From Lepisosteus oculatus (Eukaryota > Chordata > Actinopteri > Semionotiformes > Lepisosteidae): a stretch of 64,000 nt of DNA. How positions within the stretch are numbered: the stretch's first letter is position 1; the number at the start of each line of letters is the position of its first letter. The translations under genes were made by a program, and so were the position numbers. The notes under the pieces are model-generated. The model had not been told where the DNA came from, searched no databases, and saw only the letters and a list, made by a program, of their open reading frames with translations. Below, piece after piece: positions 44,869-57,330 of this stretch. The DNA is taken from contig NC_090712.1 of NCBI RefSeq assembly GCF_040954835.1, forward strand, positions 1,497,284 through 1,561,283. Reading direction: 5' to 3'.

Positions 44869-47800
44869 CCGTCTCCCTCGCTGCCCACAGTGCCATGTCG
44901 GTCTGTGTGGGTTCCCTGTTCCCTCCAGGTCCAGTCACACACAGCTCCGGGCTGTTCTCAGCTGCCTCTCGCCCAGCAGGTGGGGGTGGGTTCTCCCTCG
45001 CTCCAGGATCGAGCTAGGAGTCCCACCTCAGAGGTTCGCCATCCCAGTATCGGGCTATTCTGGGTTTGTTAAAGCAAGAGATCGGCTCTTCACCATCACA
45101 TTACACAAAGAGCAAACTCCGTAAAGGGAGACCCTGGTATTTGTTTTAATTTCTAGACTTGACTGCTACACCTGCATTTGTGGTTCATTTACGAAAGAGC
45201 CGGGGAAAGATCTTTGGCTATATTTCATTGCTGTGGTTTCCTCAGGGTTGCAGACGCCCTGTCTGGAAAAGGCACCCTGACACCTGGCACGCCCTCCCCC
45301 AGTGGGTAACAGCAGCAGTCTTGTGTGGTATGATGGAGCCATGCGTAATAATAATGGGTCCATTTCTGGCAACAGTTAGCAGTGGTGATCAAGGGCGCAG
45401 TTGGAACAAAACCCAGTGGACCTGACAGGTGCTCCCGAACCAGAACCATAGTCGTAGAATCACGTGCATAGAGGTCCAGTTCATGGACGGGCTGCACCGC
45501 AGCTGGGTGAGAACTAACTTCTCATAACCCTGGTTCCACCGCTTGTGCCACTGAGGTGTTTCTGGCCACAATAAAACAAAGGTGAGAACTACCTCCATTC
45601 AGAGCAAATGAGTTACACAAAGGGGGTGTCTGCCTTGTGAGCTGATTTTTATGACTCTGCTGACAGCTTCAGACTAGTGTCTGCAAACACTTGGCAAAGA
45701 AGGAAAATAGTCCAGGTAAAAAAAAGTCCACTCCAAACATCCTTGAAAAGATTTCTAATACACAAATGTCACAATAAAGTCATTTGTACATGCCTATCAC
45801 TAAGGAAAACAAAGTTCGGATTCCTGACAGACATTAGTGAGAATCTGTGAAATATAAAACCAGAATGTATGTCTAGGAATTAGGCTCGAAAAGGTTAGAC
45901 CACAAAAATTCTGTTGTTGACGTTTGAAGTGTAGAGCCCATGCTGTGAGGACTCCGGCACAAGCTGCTGAAGCCCGTGAGAAGCCCTCAGAAACCAGCCG
46001 TGCCGCCCAGCCCGCTGAGAGACCGCGGGCCTCAGGCGCTGCTTTTATTTCATGAATGGCGCAACCACAGAAGAATCCTGGAAAAAACCGATACAACCTG
46101 TAGTACCATTTTTTTTTTCAAAAGGAAAAGGGCTGATCGAGGTCTGTGTGACTCACACTTGCTTTGTGCTTTTTTTTTTTGGAAGGGGAAGTACAGGCGG
46201 ACTTTTCAAACAATCATTTTTGAAACAGAAATCACAGGGCTCAAGGGGCTCGTGCTTTTGTGTTACGCTGTCACTCGTTCTGTGTCTGCGCGGGCAGCAG
46301 AGAGTCACTGGCCGAGACATCATGTTATTACGGGGCTGTCTAATATCAGACAGCCTCTGATGAGGGTAGCGTCTTACTCCTGAGTGATGCAGGGAAACAC
46401 CAGGAGTACCCAGCACTGGGCTTGACGAAGACCTTGACCACATTTGAGTTTGCTCACCGTTTATGTAGTAATGTCTCCATTTGATTGGAACAAGCTGCCT
46501 CGTCACTTAATCAGCATTAATAGTGGCTGACACACTGGGAATATCACATAGTTTTTCTGAACTGGTCATTTGATCAATTAACGGCCTGCTCTAGTTTTGT
46601 TAACATTTCCCTTGGACTGAAGATTACGTACATCATTCTTTTTGATGTCAGGAACTGAAATTAATTAAAAGCACTTTATGAGAACCAGAATTAAAAAACA
46701 ATGTACACATTAAAACGTTTTGTGAAAAGGCAGAGCTTTGAGTGAGTTTTACAATGCTGAAACTCTCAGTCACTAATGGGATAGTGTACCACAACTGCAG
46801 TGCTGCACAGGGTCTATCACCCACTCTATGGAGCCTCATATTTGGCAGGATGTTTAAAGTCAGGTCTGGACTATACTAAAGCTGTACTGGAAGACCATTC
46901 AGCACCTTCTGTGTGAGCAGAAGAAGCTTACAGTTCGTTTTACACTTCATAGGTAGCCAGTGCAATTTAATGAGGACTGAAATTGCATGCTGAAGCAGAA
47001 GATGTGCAGTAAGTACACAGATTGCAGAATTCGAGGCTCAATGGGGCTTGTTTAGTACCATAGAAGATACTGTAGTAAGTAAGGCATTACATGTACAGTA
47101 GCCTATTCCTGATGAAATAAAGGCTTGTGAGGTGTCGTTATTCTAGCATCAGACAGAGAGCAAGGCTCTTAACCGAACAAAGTTTTGCAGATGGAAGACA
47201 GATGCACGGCAAAAAAAGTACCAAACGTTGCACTTGTGTCCAAAAGTATAAAATGCAAGCAAAACACCCAAAGATTTACAGTAAGCCATTTATGACATAA
47301 TCCTAACCAATCATATAAGCAGACAGTCTGTGTCCGCAATTAGTCTCATCATTTCAGCACAGATGCTCTTCCATATGTGTCTCCTGATACTTGCAAAGCC
47401 CCTAATATTGAAATGTTTGCTACCACTAATACTTTTCTTCCAGCAAATAGCAAAGAAGATATTAAAAAGACTAAGCTCAAGTTTGAGATCCTTTTGATAG
47501 AGCTGTCCAGGGATCAGATCTATTGAGCCTATCAGGTGAGATCTTGGTGATCTGGTGACACCTTCATTAGGCCAGCTTATTTGTTTAACAAAGGTTCCAT
47601 GCTGAATCACGCATTGAGCTCACCATTTCTTCATCTGACTAAAAGAAATTTCTGACAGTAGGAGTCGAAAAGGATGCTTAGAAGAAGAATTACGGATATT
47701 GAAAGTGATGTCTCATACCATTATAGTGGTACTATCAGGGAAGAGAGTTTAAAAATTACATGGGTAAATTTTGGAAATCCAATGTAGAACATGAAAATAC

Positions 47801-49210
47801 AGAATTCAGTAAAGGTACCCATAAATATGTCCATTTGATGCATTTAAATACATTCTAAAAGTTTGTATACAACGTGGGTCCAAAGAATGCATAGTGTATA
47901 TCAGAGATTAATGCTCACTGATAAAACAATTTCAAATTGTTAAATCATTCTGTGGAAGTATAACTGTATTTGTCTATAATTCTAGTAATGTTTTGGAGAG
48001 GTAAAAATGGAGAAATCAAAACTGTTCAGCCATTTTCACATTACATTTAACCTTCTGACATTGTGAACAGTAGCATTGATAACTGCTGTGCAAATACATT
48101 AAGGAGATTGTTGTGATCTACATTGTAGTCTCAGTTATTAATGGGAGATCCCATTGTGCTCTAAAGGTGTACATTCAATCAAAGCTGTTTCCAAACGGTT
48201 TGTGTGTGGAGACTATGAATGTTCTGGGCAACACAGCTGAGTAACTGTAATTTGAGCTATTTTAAAATGAGTCGATTGCACTGGACTCACAATACTAATT
48301 GGTTAGTATGAATGTGCCAGAATCTTGTCATTTTAGTCGGTCAGACCTCTCTGATTAGTTTCTTACACCCATTTAAGAAATCATTGTTATTGTAGTCACC
48401 ACAATTACATCACTTGCTATACAAGTAGTGCATGAGGTCTGAGCTTTTTCATAGTGAGAACACTCCGAATGGTTTCCTGTTCATGTAGCTAAATCCGAAG
48501 AAAAAAAAAACAAGACTTGTGATGCAATGGATGAATAACTGATCTGTATGTTTACAGTTGTATACATAAATGATCAAAAATGAAAACCAGCTTCAACCAG
48601 AAACTCAGAGCTGAGATATGAGAACCTTCAGTGCTTCACCAGTTTTTTTTAAGTTAATTCTCCACCCTAGTGCTCATTTTGTATGCTAAAGATATGCCTT
48701 TGCCACTCCGGTTAAAGCAGTCCCAGATCTCTCTGCACTGCAGAAACAAACTGCTGCCCAGTGAGCACCAAATCAACAGCAGAAAATAAATGTGAGTTCG
48801 ATGTCTGTGACGTACCAATACCAATGGGACGTTCTTTGAGAAAGAAGCACTGAAAACAGGAAAATACCTAATATAACAGTGAAGAACATGTGTTTCTATA
48901 CCCTACTGCAGGCTTTGAGTACAGCTGAATATTAGAAGTAAAAACTGCTTTAGTTGTGCGATATGTGATAGGAGTGATGTGAAATCAAAGTAACAAAGCA
49001 CACTTTTCCACTGCTTAGTTACAAGAGCTGGGTGAGCATTACATTTTTCACACCAAGAGATCTCAAGCACTCTTTTACACAGGAAGAAAACAGAGCCTGA
49101 CAGATGGGTATATGGACCAGTTTGGAACATTGTCCATGAAGTAGGAATAAAGTGTCCAGTGAGTAAACAAACATCTAAAATACTGTCAAATGAAAAAGGT
49201 AACCCAAAAA
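44869..49210. other. Intergenic stretch without a recognised gene
   Basis: Open frames of 60-135 codons at 45166-45598, 45976-46383 and 47311-47610 show no recognisable domains. A phrase at about 46950-46990 (TAGCCAGTGCAATTTAATGA) resembles a fish repeat but is too short to call. AT-rich beyond 47.6 kb. Confidence 0.45.
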
Positions 49211-49324
49211 AGGCTCTACAGCTGAGATGTTGAGTTTCTTTTCTTCTCTTTTCAGCGTGGAATAAACCTTTACTTGTTCCTTTGCAGCCTACGCATGCTG
49301 ATGCAGCTACCTACTTGAACTCCT
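49211..49324 (+). repeat. Interspersed repeat family A, copy 3
   Basis: Shares TTTCTTTTCTTCTCTTTTCA, GTGGAATAAACCTTTACTTG, TTCCTTTGCAGCCTACGCAT and GCTACCTACTTGAACTCC with 1-156. Confidence 0.65.
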
Positions 49325-50134
49325 TCAGTCTCTCTGTATTCCTATTTCAGAAGATTTTAAAGCTTTTTAAGAACACAAAAGGCAGCAGATGCACTACAAA
49401 GTATATTCAAATTTTAACATGAATAAGTACAAGGGGTGGGAATACACTTTTAATACAGTATTCCCATGACAGATCTGTAAATGAAAGTATGACAGCAGGT
49501 ATTGTCTGGGAGTATTTCCCAATACACCCATGGACATCACCAATGAGGCCGGGCAAATGTAAATCTGTAACCAGACCAACTTCAATTCAGGAGCGCAAAA
49601 GTCCATCTCTCAGTGGGTTTCCTTCTCTAACCACTTTTTAGCTGCAAAAATCTGAATGATTCTTTTCAAAGATAATGTCCAGAAGAGAGGGAGTCATTAT
49701 TTTTCGGAGTGTTTGGATTCCTGTTTATGGGCATCAGTTAGATCAAGGTATCAAAAACAGTCTCTGGCTCTTTCCCAGCTTGGCTGGCCTGACTCTGACT
49801 GAACCGGTCTCATGACAATGAAATCAGCATTTTGTGAGCTACTGCCAACCATGATAAATTCCAAGTAAAATTATTTCTCAAAACCCTTTTTTTTTTTTTA
49901 CACAATTCTACACAGAGACCGGATGGGCTGGAATATCATTAGGCCAGAAATCTCTGGCAAGAGAGGTCCAATAATCCTCTTAAGTATAATTTCCAGACGA
50001 ATTTCAAAGAAAAACCTTTTGATTTTATTATTTCCTTTCACCCCCAGGCATATAATTGTATTGCTGGTGTGTCAGTGAAACGAGACACAGGCGTTTTCAA
50101 GGGCTTCCTGACCCACAAGAAATTCCAGGTCTGC

Positions 50135-50149
50135 AGCGCCACCCAGTGG
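50135..50149 (-). promoter_or_regulatory. CTCF-like motif
   Basis: The complement reads CCACTGGGTGGCGCT, one mismatch from the CTCF core. It lies in otherwise unremarkable sequence 14 kb upstream of tnfaip3. Confidence 0.3.
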
Positions 50150-50214
50150 CTAAGGTTAAAGAGTACAGTTTGTCTTTGCACCGCGGAGGCTGGTCTTACA
50201 AGCTTTCAAATCAA

Positions 50215-50500
50215 GTTGAGGTTTCAAATTTATTATCATTATACTCATACACAGGTATATGGAATAACGAAATGCTATTCAGCTAGCTCTCAGATGGTAA
50301 GTAGAACAACAAAATCCCCAACAATACAATTGTAAGAAAAGAAAGACAGAGACAACAGGAAATGTGCAAAACAACAACAGGAAACAGGTAATGTGCAAAA
50401 CAACATCAGTTGTGCAAAATCATTCATCAACAGAATGAAATAAAGGATAGAAATTTCTGGGGAGTGAGCTTCTAGACATGTGAGGTAGAGGTAGATTTCA
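50215..50500. repeat. Probable old LINE-related repeat remnant
   Basis: AATTTATTATCATTATACTC, ACAGGTATATGGAATAACGA and the internal repeats of GGAAATGTGCAAAACAACA/GGTAATGTGCAAAACAACA look like a common fish retroelement remnant. There is no intact frame. Assignment is from pattern memory. Confidence 0.3.
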
Positions 50501-50584
50501 ATGTGTGTTTGAGTTTTGATAAAGAGAGAAGGCACTGTGAGGGTTCAGATCGTGGGTGAGAGAGGCTGGGAAAATGACCTAGTC

Positions 50585-50811
50585 ATAATAATAATGTCAT
50601 AATAATAATAAATTCCATTTACAGGCAATGGGGATCCCCTCCACCACCAGTGTACAGCCCCACCTGGATGATGTGACGGCAGCCATAGTGCACCAGTACA
50701 CTCCCCACACACCAGCTCTCAGTGGGGAGGAGAACAGAGTGATGAAGCCAGAGATGGGGATTATTAGGAGGCCAAGGTTGGTAAAGTCCAGGCGGAAATT
50801 TGGCCAGGACG
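50585..50811 (-). mobile_element. 5S-derived SINE, truncated copy
   Basis: Minus-strand body and tail of the family (complement of CAATGGGGATCCCCTCCACC, then CAGCCCCACCTGGATGATGT). It lacks the 5S head and the CTCF word. It forms an inverted pair with the copy at 51395-51660. Confidence 0.75.
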
Positions 50812-51394
50812 TCACAATCTATGTAATCACTCTAATCTGATGTAATCGATAATTTATTCTGGTGGTCCAGAATAATTTAATTTGAACAATAATGAACCAA
50901 ACACCCAGTTTCCCCTCAGTCTGCTCCCTCTGCCTGCTGGTGACTACACGTCAGTGGAGGACACAGTGGGTTCCCTCTTACAGGACCAGAGGGTTGGGAT
51001 CCATTGGCACTGTGGTGGAGGTGGAGGAAATGATTATTATTGCCACAGACTTTTCCAGCAGAAATCAGTGGCTGCTTATTCACAATCTGGAACCACAGCT
51101 AAACACACAGTGTTAATATATCTGATCCAGCACCAACTGGGAGTGAAGCGAATGGTCTCAGCATCAGAGTAGTACCAAAGATTATCGTATTATTTGATTA
51201 CTTGTAAAGTAAATAATTAGAAATTACTGGTACCATATCCTTATTTAGGATTAACATATACTGCACTTTGTTATGGACAAATCTGAGTTAACTGTTCGTT
51301 TTAGATTTTATGAATGGTCTGATTTTAAGGTTTTCAGTATCTTTCGCTTTTTCTGTACTCAAGAGACTCGGGTACTAACGCATATTCGGCGTTG

Positions 51395-51660
51395 TGCCCA
51401 AATTTCCCATTGGCCCTTACCAACGACGGCCTCCTAATAATCCCCATCTCTGAACTGGCTTCATTACTCTGCTCTCCTCCCCACTGATAGCTGGTGTGTG
51501 GGGAGCGTTCTGGCGCACTATGGCTGCCGTCACATCATCCAGGTGGGGCTGCACACTGGTGGTGGTGGAGGGGATCCCCATTACCTGTAAAGCTCTTTGA
51601 GTGGATTGTCCAGAAAAGCGCTATATAAGTGTAAGCAATTATTAATTATTATTATAATTA
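51395..51660 (+). mobile_element. 5S-derived SINE, truncated copy
   Basis: Plus-strand body and tail, from about GCCCAAATTTCCCATTGGCC to GCGCTATATAAGTGTAAGCA and an ATT-rich tract. The head is missing. It lies opposite to the copy at 50585-50811, 580 bp away. Confidence 0.75.
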
Positions 51661-53879
51661 TATTTTCGGAGAAGTGAAGTCGCAATGGCGAGGTTTGTCC
51701 ATAGGGTGGCACTGTAGCTCCGTTCTCGGCAGTCAGTCCGAGAGGGAAGTGAAGGCGAGCTCTCCACATGGCTTTCTCTCACTGGCCTCTCTCCTGTTTC
51801 CTCCTCTCTGCTGTCCATGATAGGATCTTCGACAGGACAGGCTTTGTCTTTGGGATCTAGACCCTCATAAGGATTTACAGCACGGTGTTTCTGCAAACTC
51901 CCTAAAATCCCCAGCGCTCCTTGGTGGCTTGCAATTGCTCTCCCACTTTTAACACAACACTCTGTGGTTAAATTGCCTCTCTGCTTTACCGTGCCAGGCT
52001 GCGCTCAGAACAGCCAGTGATGCAAATGAAGGCACACAAAGAAAGAGCCGAGCACGGGCCCTGTGTGGCATAACGCTGGTGGTGTCGGCCCCTGATGCAC
52101 AACTTCATGGCAGCTCGTGGCGGCTGAGAGTACGAATGGGTGGATATTGCAGCTGAGTTCAATCATTTCTTCTGCTGTAAGAACTGCACAGCAGGCACAG
52201 AGATACACATCAGGGAGCCACAGGTCTCTCATTGCAGCTCTTCGGGTTGAAAGTGGTACCCCTTTCTTGCCCTGTGAGCCCACAGGTGCGTGCCAATCCC
52301 AGATTGCACTGAGCTGCAGCTCCTGAGTGCATTTGGAGGAAACAGTGGCTGCAGAGTACCTGTCACTGACCAGGCATTGGCCACTGTGCCCTCCTGAATA
52401 GCCAGTTGTGTCCATGACAGGCTGCCACTCCAGAGCCACCACAAGAGAGAGACTTTCCAGCCTCTGCCTTAGGCCACACGGGCACAGTCACCCCCAACGT
52501 TTCATTGCTTCAGCAGTCAGGACCTGTGGAAAGTTCTGGATAACTGCTATATAACTCCTACAGTATGCCACTGGTGGTGTAGGCCTACCGGAGCTCAGAC
52601 TCCTATAGCAGGCGGCCCTGTCCATCCAAGAACCTCACAGTGAGAATACACAGTCCCCCTATTTTCCTCACAGTGCGGAAGGACCCCTGACGAAAGTAAT
52701 TCTTATTCACAATTTATTAATTTATTAATTTATTAATTTATTGACCTCTCTGAGGTCAGGTGTTTACACAGCAGAGCGCTGTTTCCCATCAGACAAGCGA
52801 CAGTCACACTGCAGCCTTCTCGTATTGAATGTCAGCTTCCCCAGCACACAGAACGGTGTTATACACCATGTGCAGGCAGGCACAGGGAAAAGTGTGGCGT
52901 TTCCTTGGAGGACTAGTAAGTTCTTTCTTTTGTTTCCTTTCTCTAAGGAGGTGATCTTCACTTCTTCTCCCAGAGCGTTTTCTGTCAAGCTAAGCTCTCA
53001 GTGATTTTCTCAGCTCTGATTTTGACAGAATGGATCTTAATTACAACTGTAGCTCAGGTACAAACTGCAGAAGGTAATCCAGCTGAGAATTTACAGCACT
53101 GCAGGCACCTGACGTACTAGATGACGTACTAGATGAACCCCATCGAAGATGATCTTTTCACTCCTCAGCTCTGCTTGGGAAAATCTATCAGTTACCCAGC
53201 TGTTGGCAGATTTGAGGGTGAGAGAAGACCCAAAATAATCTCCTTCTGCAATGGGTGGGTGAGGAAAAGTTAACCAACCGCCTGTGAGCTGGTGGAAGAC
53301 CTGCACGCCTGATAGGACATGACAAGACAAAGGTGAGGGCTATGTTGATTGAAAAAGAAAACCCAAAACATTAAAACACCGCAAGCAGCAGTGAAAGTAA
53401 AAAAATCCATTATCCAGAATACATCACGTCAAAAAAGGCAGCTGAAAATGGGGTCAATTTTAAGAAATGTCCATCAAATCAATCTGACTACTTAAGGGTT
53501 TCACATTCTTGGGTACTTCCTCCAGTAAGAATGCTACATGTAGAAATTACAATCCATCAATTACTGATCAATAGTGTTGACAGGCCCTAATGCTGGTGCC
53601 AAATGTTCTGGTTTTCAACAGGCTGGGCCCCGACAGGAGCTGAGGAGTTAAAGAATGTCCTCTCCCTTTTGGTTCTGTGCTGCTGTACATCTGCAATTAA
53701 TGGTGCAAACACTGCATTGTGCACTTCAGCCACAGTAACGAAAGCTGCTGCAGAGAGAGAGGTGCAGATTGCTCTCCTGCCTCAACAAAGGCAAAGCTGC
53801 ATTCTTTATCAAAGCCTGGGAAGTCTCTAAAAATCAGCGCCTGATCTCCTCACCATCATTTTACCACTAAAACATTTTT
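51661..53879. other. Intergenic stretch without a recognised gene
   Basis: A 145-codon minus-strand frame at 52005-52442 has no recognisable domain. A short ATTTATTA tandem repeat lies at 52717-52743. Nothing else recognised. Confidence 0.45.
52717..52743. repeat. ATTTATTA-type short tandem repeat
   Basis: Three to four units of ATTTATTA in perfect succession. Confidence 0.85.
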
Positions 53880-54480
53880 ATAATCAGACTTTATTGTTCA
53901 TTCTCTCCTTGGAGGAGATGCTCACATATTCATTTTTTAAAAGGGCAAATCAACCATAATTCAGTTTATAAACTGCGGAGCTGGTTGAGAATGCCTGGAT
54001 GAATATTCATTAGTATCCCTTAATCTGCCATCCAGTGTGATTCATTAGGCATATGTAAATATCACTCACTTTAATTGCCCCTAAACTGACTCAACATAAT
54101 GTTGTCATTAGCAAATTATTACTTATTTGTGTAACTAATGGTACATTATGGCATGCATGCTAAATCCCCACATATATGATTACAATTATAATCCTTTTTT
54201 TGCTACGTTCTTGTTTTATGCACGCTGTTTATAATCTCCTGATGGATTATGTGTGAGGTCAGAATTAAGAGAGCGCCCAAGAATAGGAAGGTGGTCTGTT
54301 CTTTTGCCTCCTGCACTAATACATAAACAACTGAACCCGCCACTGCCTAGATGAACTTCCGTCCCTGTCTGGCTCCTGCCTAGACAAAACTGCTGCTTAT
54401 ATGCGACATTTGGTGCTGATTTTACACGCTGCTAATTGCGCAGGATTCAATTAATAATTAGCAAACAAGAGGAGTAACAT
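53880..54480. promoter_or_regulatory. Candidate conserved non-coding (enhancer-like) block
   Basis: Repeat-free AT-rich sequence with many homeodomain-type words: CATTAG, TTTAATTGCCCC, GCAAATTATTA, GTAACTAATGG and, at 54450-54465, CAATTAATAATTAGCA, plus E-box CAGCTG near 54518. This texture is typical of developmental enhancers around transcription-factor genes. Conservation was not tested, so this is an impression from composition and motifs. Confidence 0.35.
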
Positions 54481-56039
54481 GGGAAAAGAGCCTCCTCTAC
54501 CTGATGTCCTGCAGCAGCTGTTTTGCAAGGGCTGAACCTTTCAATAAAATCTTGCAAACACAAGAACTAGCAGCCAGGATCTTAAACGAGTCTGCTCTCG
54601 TTTAACATCACTGGCTTGTTAAGTTAACATCTTAACTACCAGCTGCTAGGATGACTGAGTGGTCAATAAACTTGGAAGAGGACAAATTAGGGCAGTTTTA
54701 AAAAATAGTCCGTTCCATTCGACAAGCCGGTGAAAAGCAGAGTTTCATATAGAAATTCCAAATAATAATGTCTAGAGTTGTAGAGATCTTCGGGAGCATA
54801 ATGATAAATCTGTACTTGCCTAATCAAATCAGTTCTGCAATTAATATCAATCGCTCTTCAGGACCAGGGACAATAAAACACACAGGAGTTTTAGGCCTTG
54901 TTTATTAAATAAGCCATTTATACACATCATGAGTGCAAAGAAACAAGACAGTGATATTCCTAGCCATTTATTCATTCAGTTTCTGTGCCATTCTGTGGAG
55001 TCTTCTTGTCTGTTCATGAGTCTAGCAGTTTCTTCTTTCTTCTTCAATCACAGCTCATCTGCTTGTCTGTTTACTGTGCTGTTGTAGGAAGCAAGGAGCC
55101 CTAAACATCTCCTGTTAGTAACTCAGTTTATTTCTGTCAAATGCTTAAAGGACAGAAAAATCCTAGCTGGGAAAAAAAAGCAGTTCAGGCCATGAATTCT
55201 GAAGAAAATAGTTCTGAGTCTCTGTGTTTTTGCGATGGCTTAGTGCGAAGGCAGGCAATTCTAATTATGTCTTTAGCACCAGTGCAAGGTAGTGAAATGC
55301 TGCTTTGCTCTGCTGTGATGGAATGGGCAGAGGTCTCAGGGGACAGTTCTGGCCAGGCGGGTTAAACTCTGAAGTGTTTCGCTTTCCAACCTGAGCTCCC
55401 TGCTCCCAGTGCCGATCGAATTCTGGGCTCGGCTGCATGTATCCAGCGTTGTTATAAGATCCTTTAAATTTCTTGCTGGGAGAGACACATTTCAGTCAAG
55501 ATAGCCCAACAAAGCTACTTACACTAACGCCTGGATGAAAGCATTTTGTCGGTCGATTAAAAAACTGGCTCCGGTGCGGTAAGGGAGGCATTTGTATGGA
55601 CTTGTATGGAAGAGGAGGCTCTGTGAGGCCTGAGCTTGACAGTCTTGGTTTAGGTCCCTCAGCTTTCCAAATCTCTCAAGGCTGTAGCTTCACGTAGCTT
55701 CCTGTGGCCGCAGGAAATTCCTGCGCTGGTGGGCACGGCTTGTGCCCGTCTGAGCTACGTCCTGCACCTCCATCGGGGATCTGTGCTCACCGCCACCCTG
55801 AAAGCCAGCTCTGCAAACTCCCCAAGCCCAGTGCCACAAACATGCAAATGTTTACAACCCAGCAATTAAGCTGTTTCGAGGTTTTACAAGGCCAGTTGTG
55901 GCGTAGCACAACGTCCATGACAAAAAAAAGGGGGCCAGAGAAAAGGAGAGGCAGCTCATAAAGCAACGTGATGGATGAGAGTCTTTCCCCAAAGGGTTCG
56001 ACACCATGTAAATTGGCCGAGACAATGCATTATGGATAA

Positions 56040-57330
56040 GCCGGTTGAGATTATTGCTAGTTAATGTGTCCTTTGCGGGCTGCCTTCCCCCCCGCCCCCC
56101 ACCCCATGCAATGCCTCATCGGCTCCCGTCCTCCGACGGCACCGACACGGTCGGCTCATTGTTGGGGCACGCCGGTCTTCGGGTGCAGATGGGCGCGAGG
56201 CGGCTCGCGCAATCTGCTGCGCGCTTGTGTGTGAAAGCCGGAGCAGCGGAGCGAGGCGTGTGTCAGGGACAAGCTGAAGGAGGGCTTGCGGTGAGGCGGC
56301 TTGTCAGCAGGGGACAGAGCTGCTGCCATATGCCTCTGTTCTACTTCCGTCTGTCGCCGGCCAGACACAGAGCTACCCCTTCTGTCAGGGGACCGTTCAG
56401 AGCTGCCAGGCAGCCGCTGTGTTTATGTGGCGTTTAAGCCGGTAAACGTGCGCGCATCAGTGTTGCAATAACGCACTTAACTCGAGACGCCCTTTTTTCT
56501 TGTTGTCTGACGTGGGGTGCACCCCGAACCGCATCACAAATGCATGTTTCACGATACGTAATTTGTTTAGTCCCGGACAGAAGCATGCGGATTGAAGGTG
56601 TTACAGTGAACGCGGCCGAAGAACATCTTCATACACGCCGCTCACTGCACTGGCTTCGGGCTCGGTGGGCGTGAAGCGCTCAGCAGATTCACTCACCCAC
56701 CGCTTTGGCTGCAGGACAGATCTCGTCAAACACACACAGTAGTTGTCTAGGGGTCTGAAAGGGGAAGCCAGGAGACAAAACTGTGTAAAAGATTTTTTGC
56801 TATTGCCCCAGCTCTTAGTGACATTTTTTTTTTTTCATCCACGGATGACTGATTAAAGCAGGTGAAATCACTGGTTTGAAACAAGTCGACATCGATTTCG
56901 CGGTCGGCAAAAATGAAGAAAAAAAAAAAGTTACATAACGAAAAAAATTTGTCATAATTAACACGACGTGCGAAACCCCGAAACAGGCATTTTACAAACT
57001 TTCTTTGGTGCGTGAAATTTGAAATCTAAAATATATTAAAACATCCGAGGAGCCTCGGCGTCGGCAGTCCGCGAGCGGTGATCAGTCGCGATCCAGGCTA
57101 ATCGATGATAGGGATTTGTATTCAAAACCAGCTAATCAGCAAGGTGGTTGAACAACCGCCGTGACTTGATATTTTAATATAGGCTAGAAAAGAGTTTTGT
57201 GACCGGAGTAAAAGGGCGCGTTTTTAAAACAGTCGCACAAAGATCGCACTCTGTGCTGAGGGAGTGCAGCGCTGCGGAGTTTGGCAGGCAGACGCATCTC
57301 TCGGGCCGAAGATTTCAAACCCGTGTCCCG
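56040..57330. promoter_or_regulatory. CpG-rich island without a recognisable gene
   Basis: CpG dinucleotides are frequent at 56090-56300, 56400-56720 and 57050-57320 (for example GGCGCGAGGCGGCTCGCGCA, 56189-56208), against a CpG-poor background. The open frames inside (longest 130 codons, 56045-56437) look compositional. It could be a promoter of a non-coding RNA or a developmental regulatory island. The block at 57090-57190 (GGCTAATCGATGATAGGG) is also enhancer-like. Confidence 0.4.

Noticed and set aside
52005..52442. 145-codon minus-strand frame with several Cys and Trp
   Set aside because: No family resemblance and no consistent context; kept only as an unannotated stretch.
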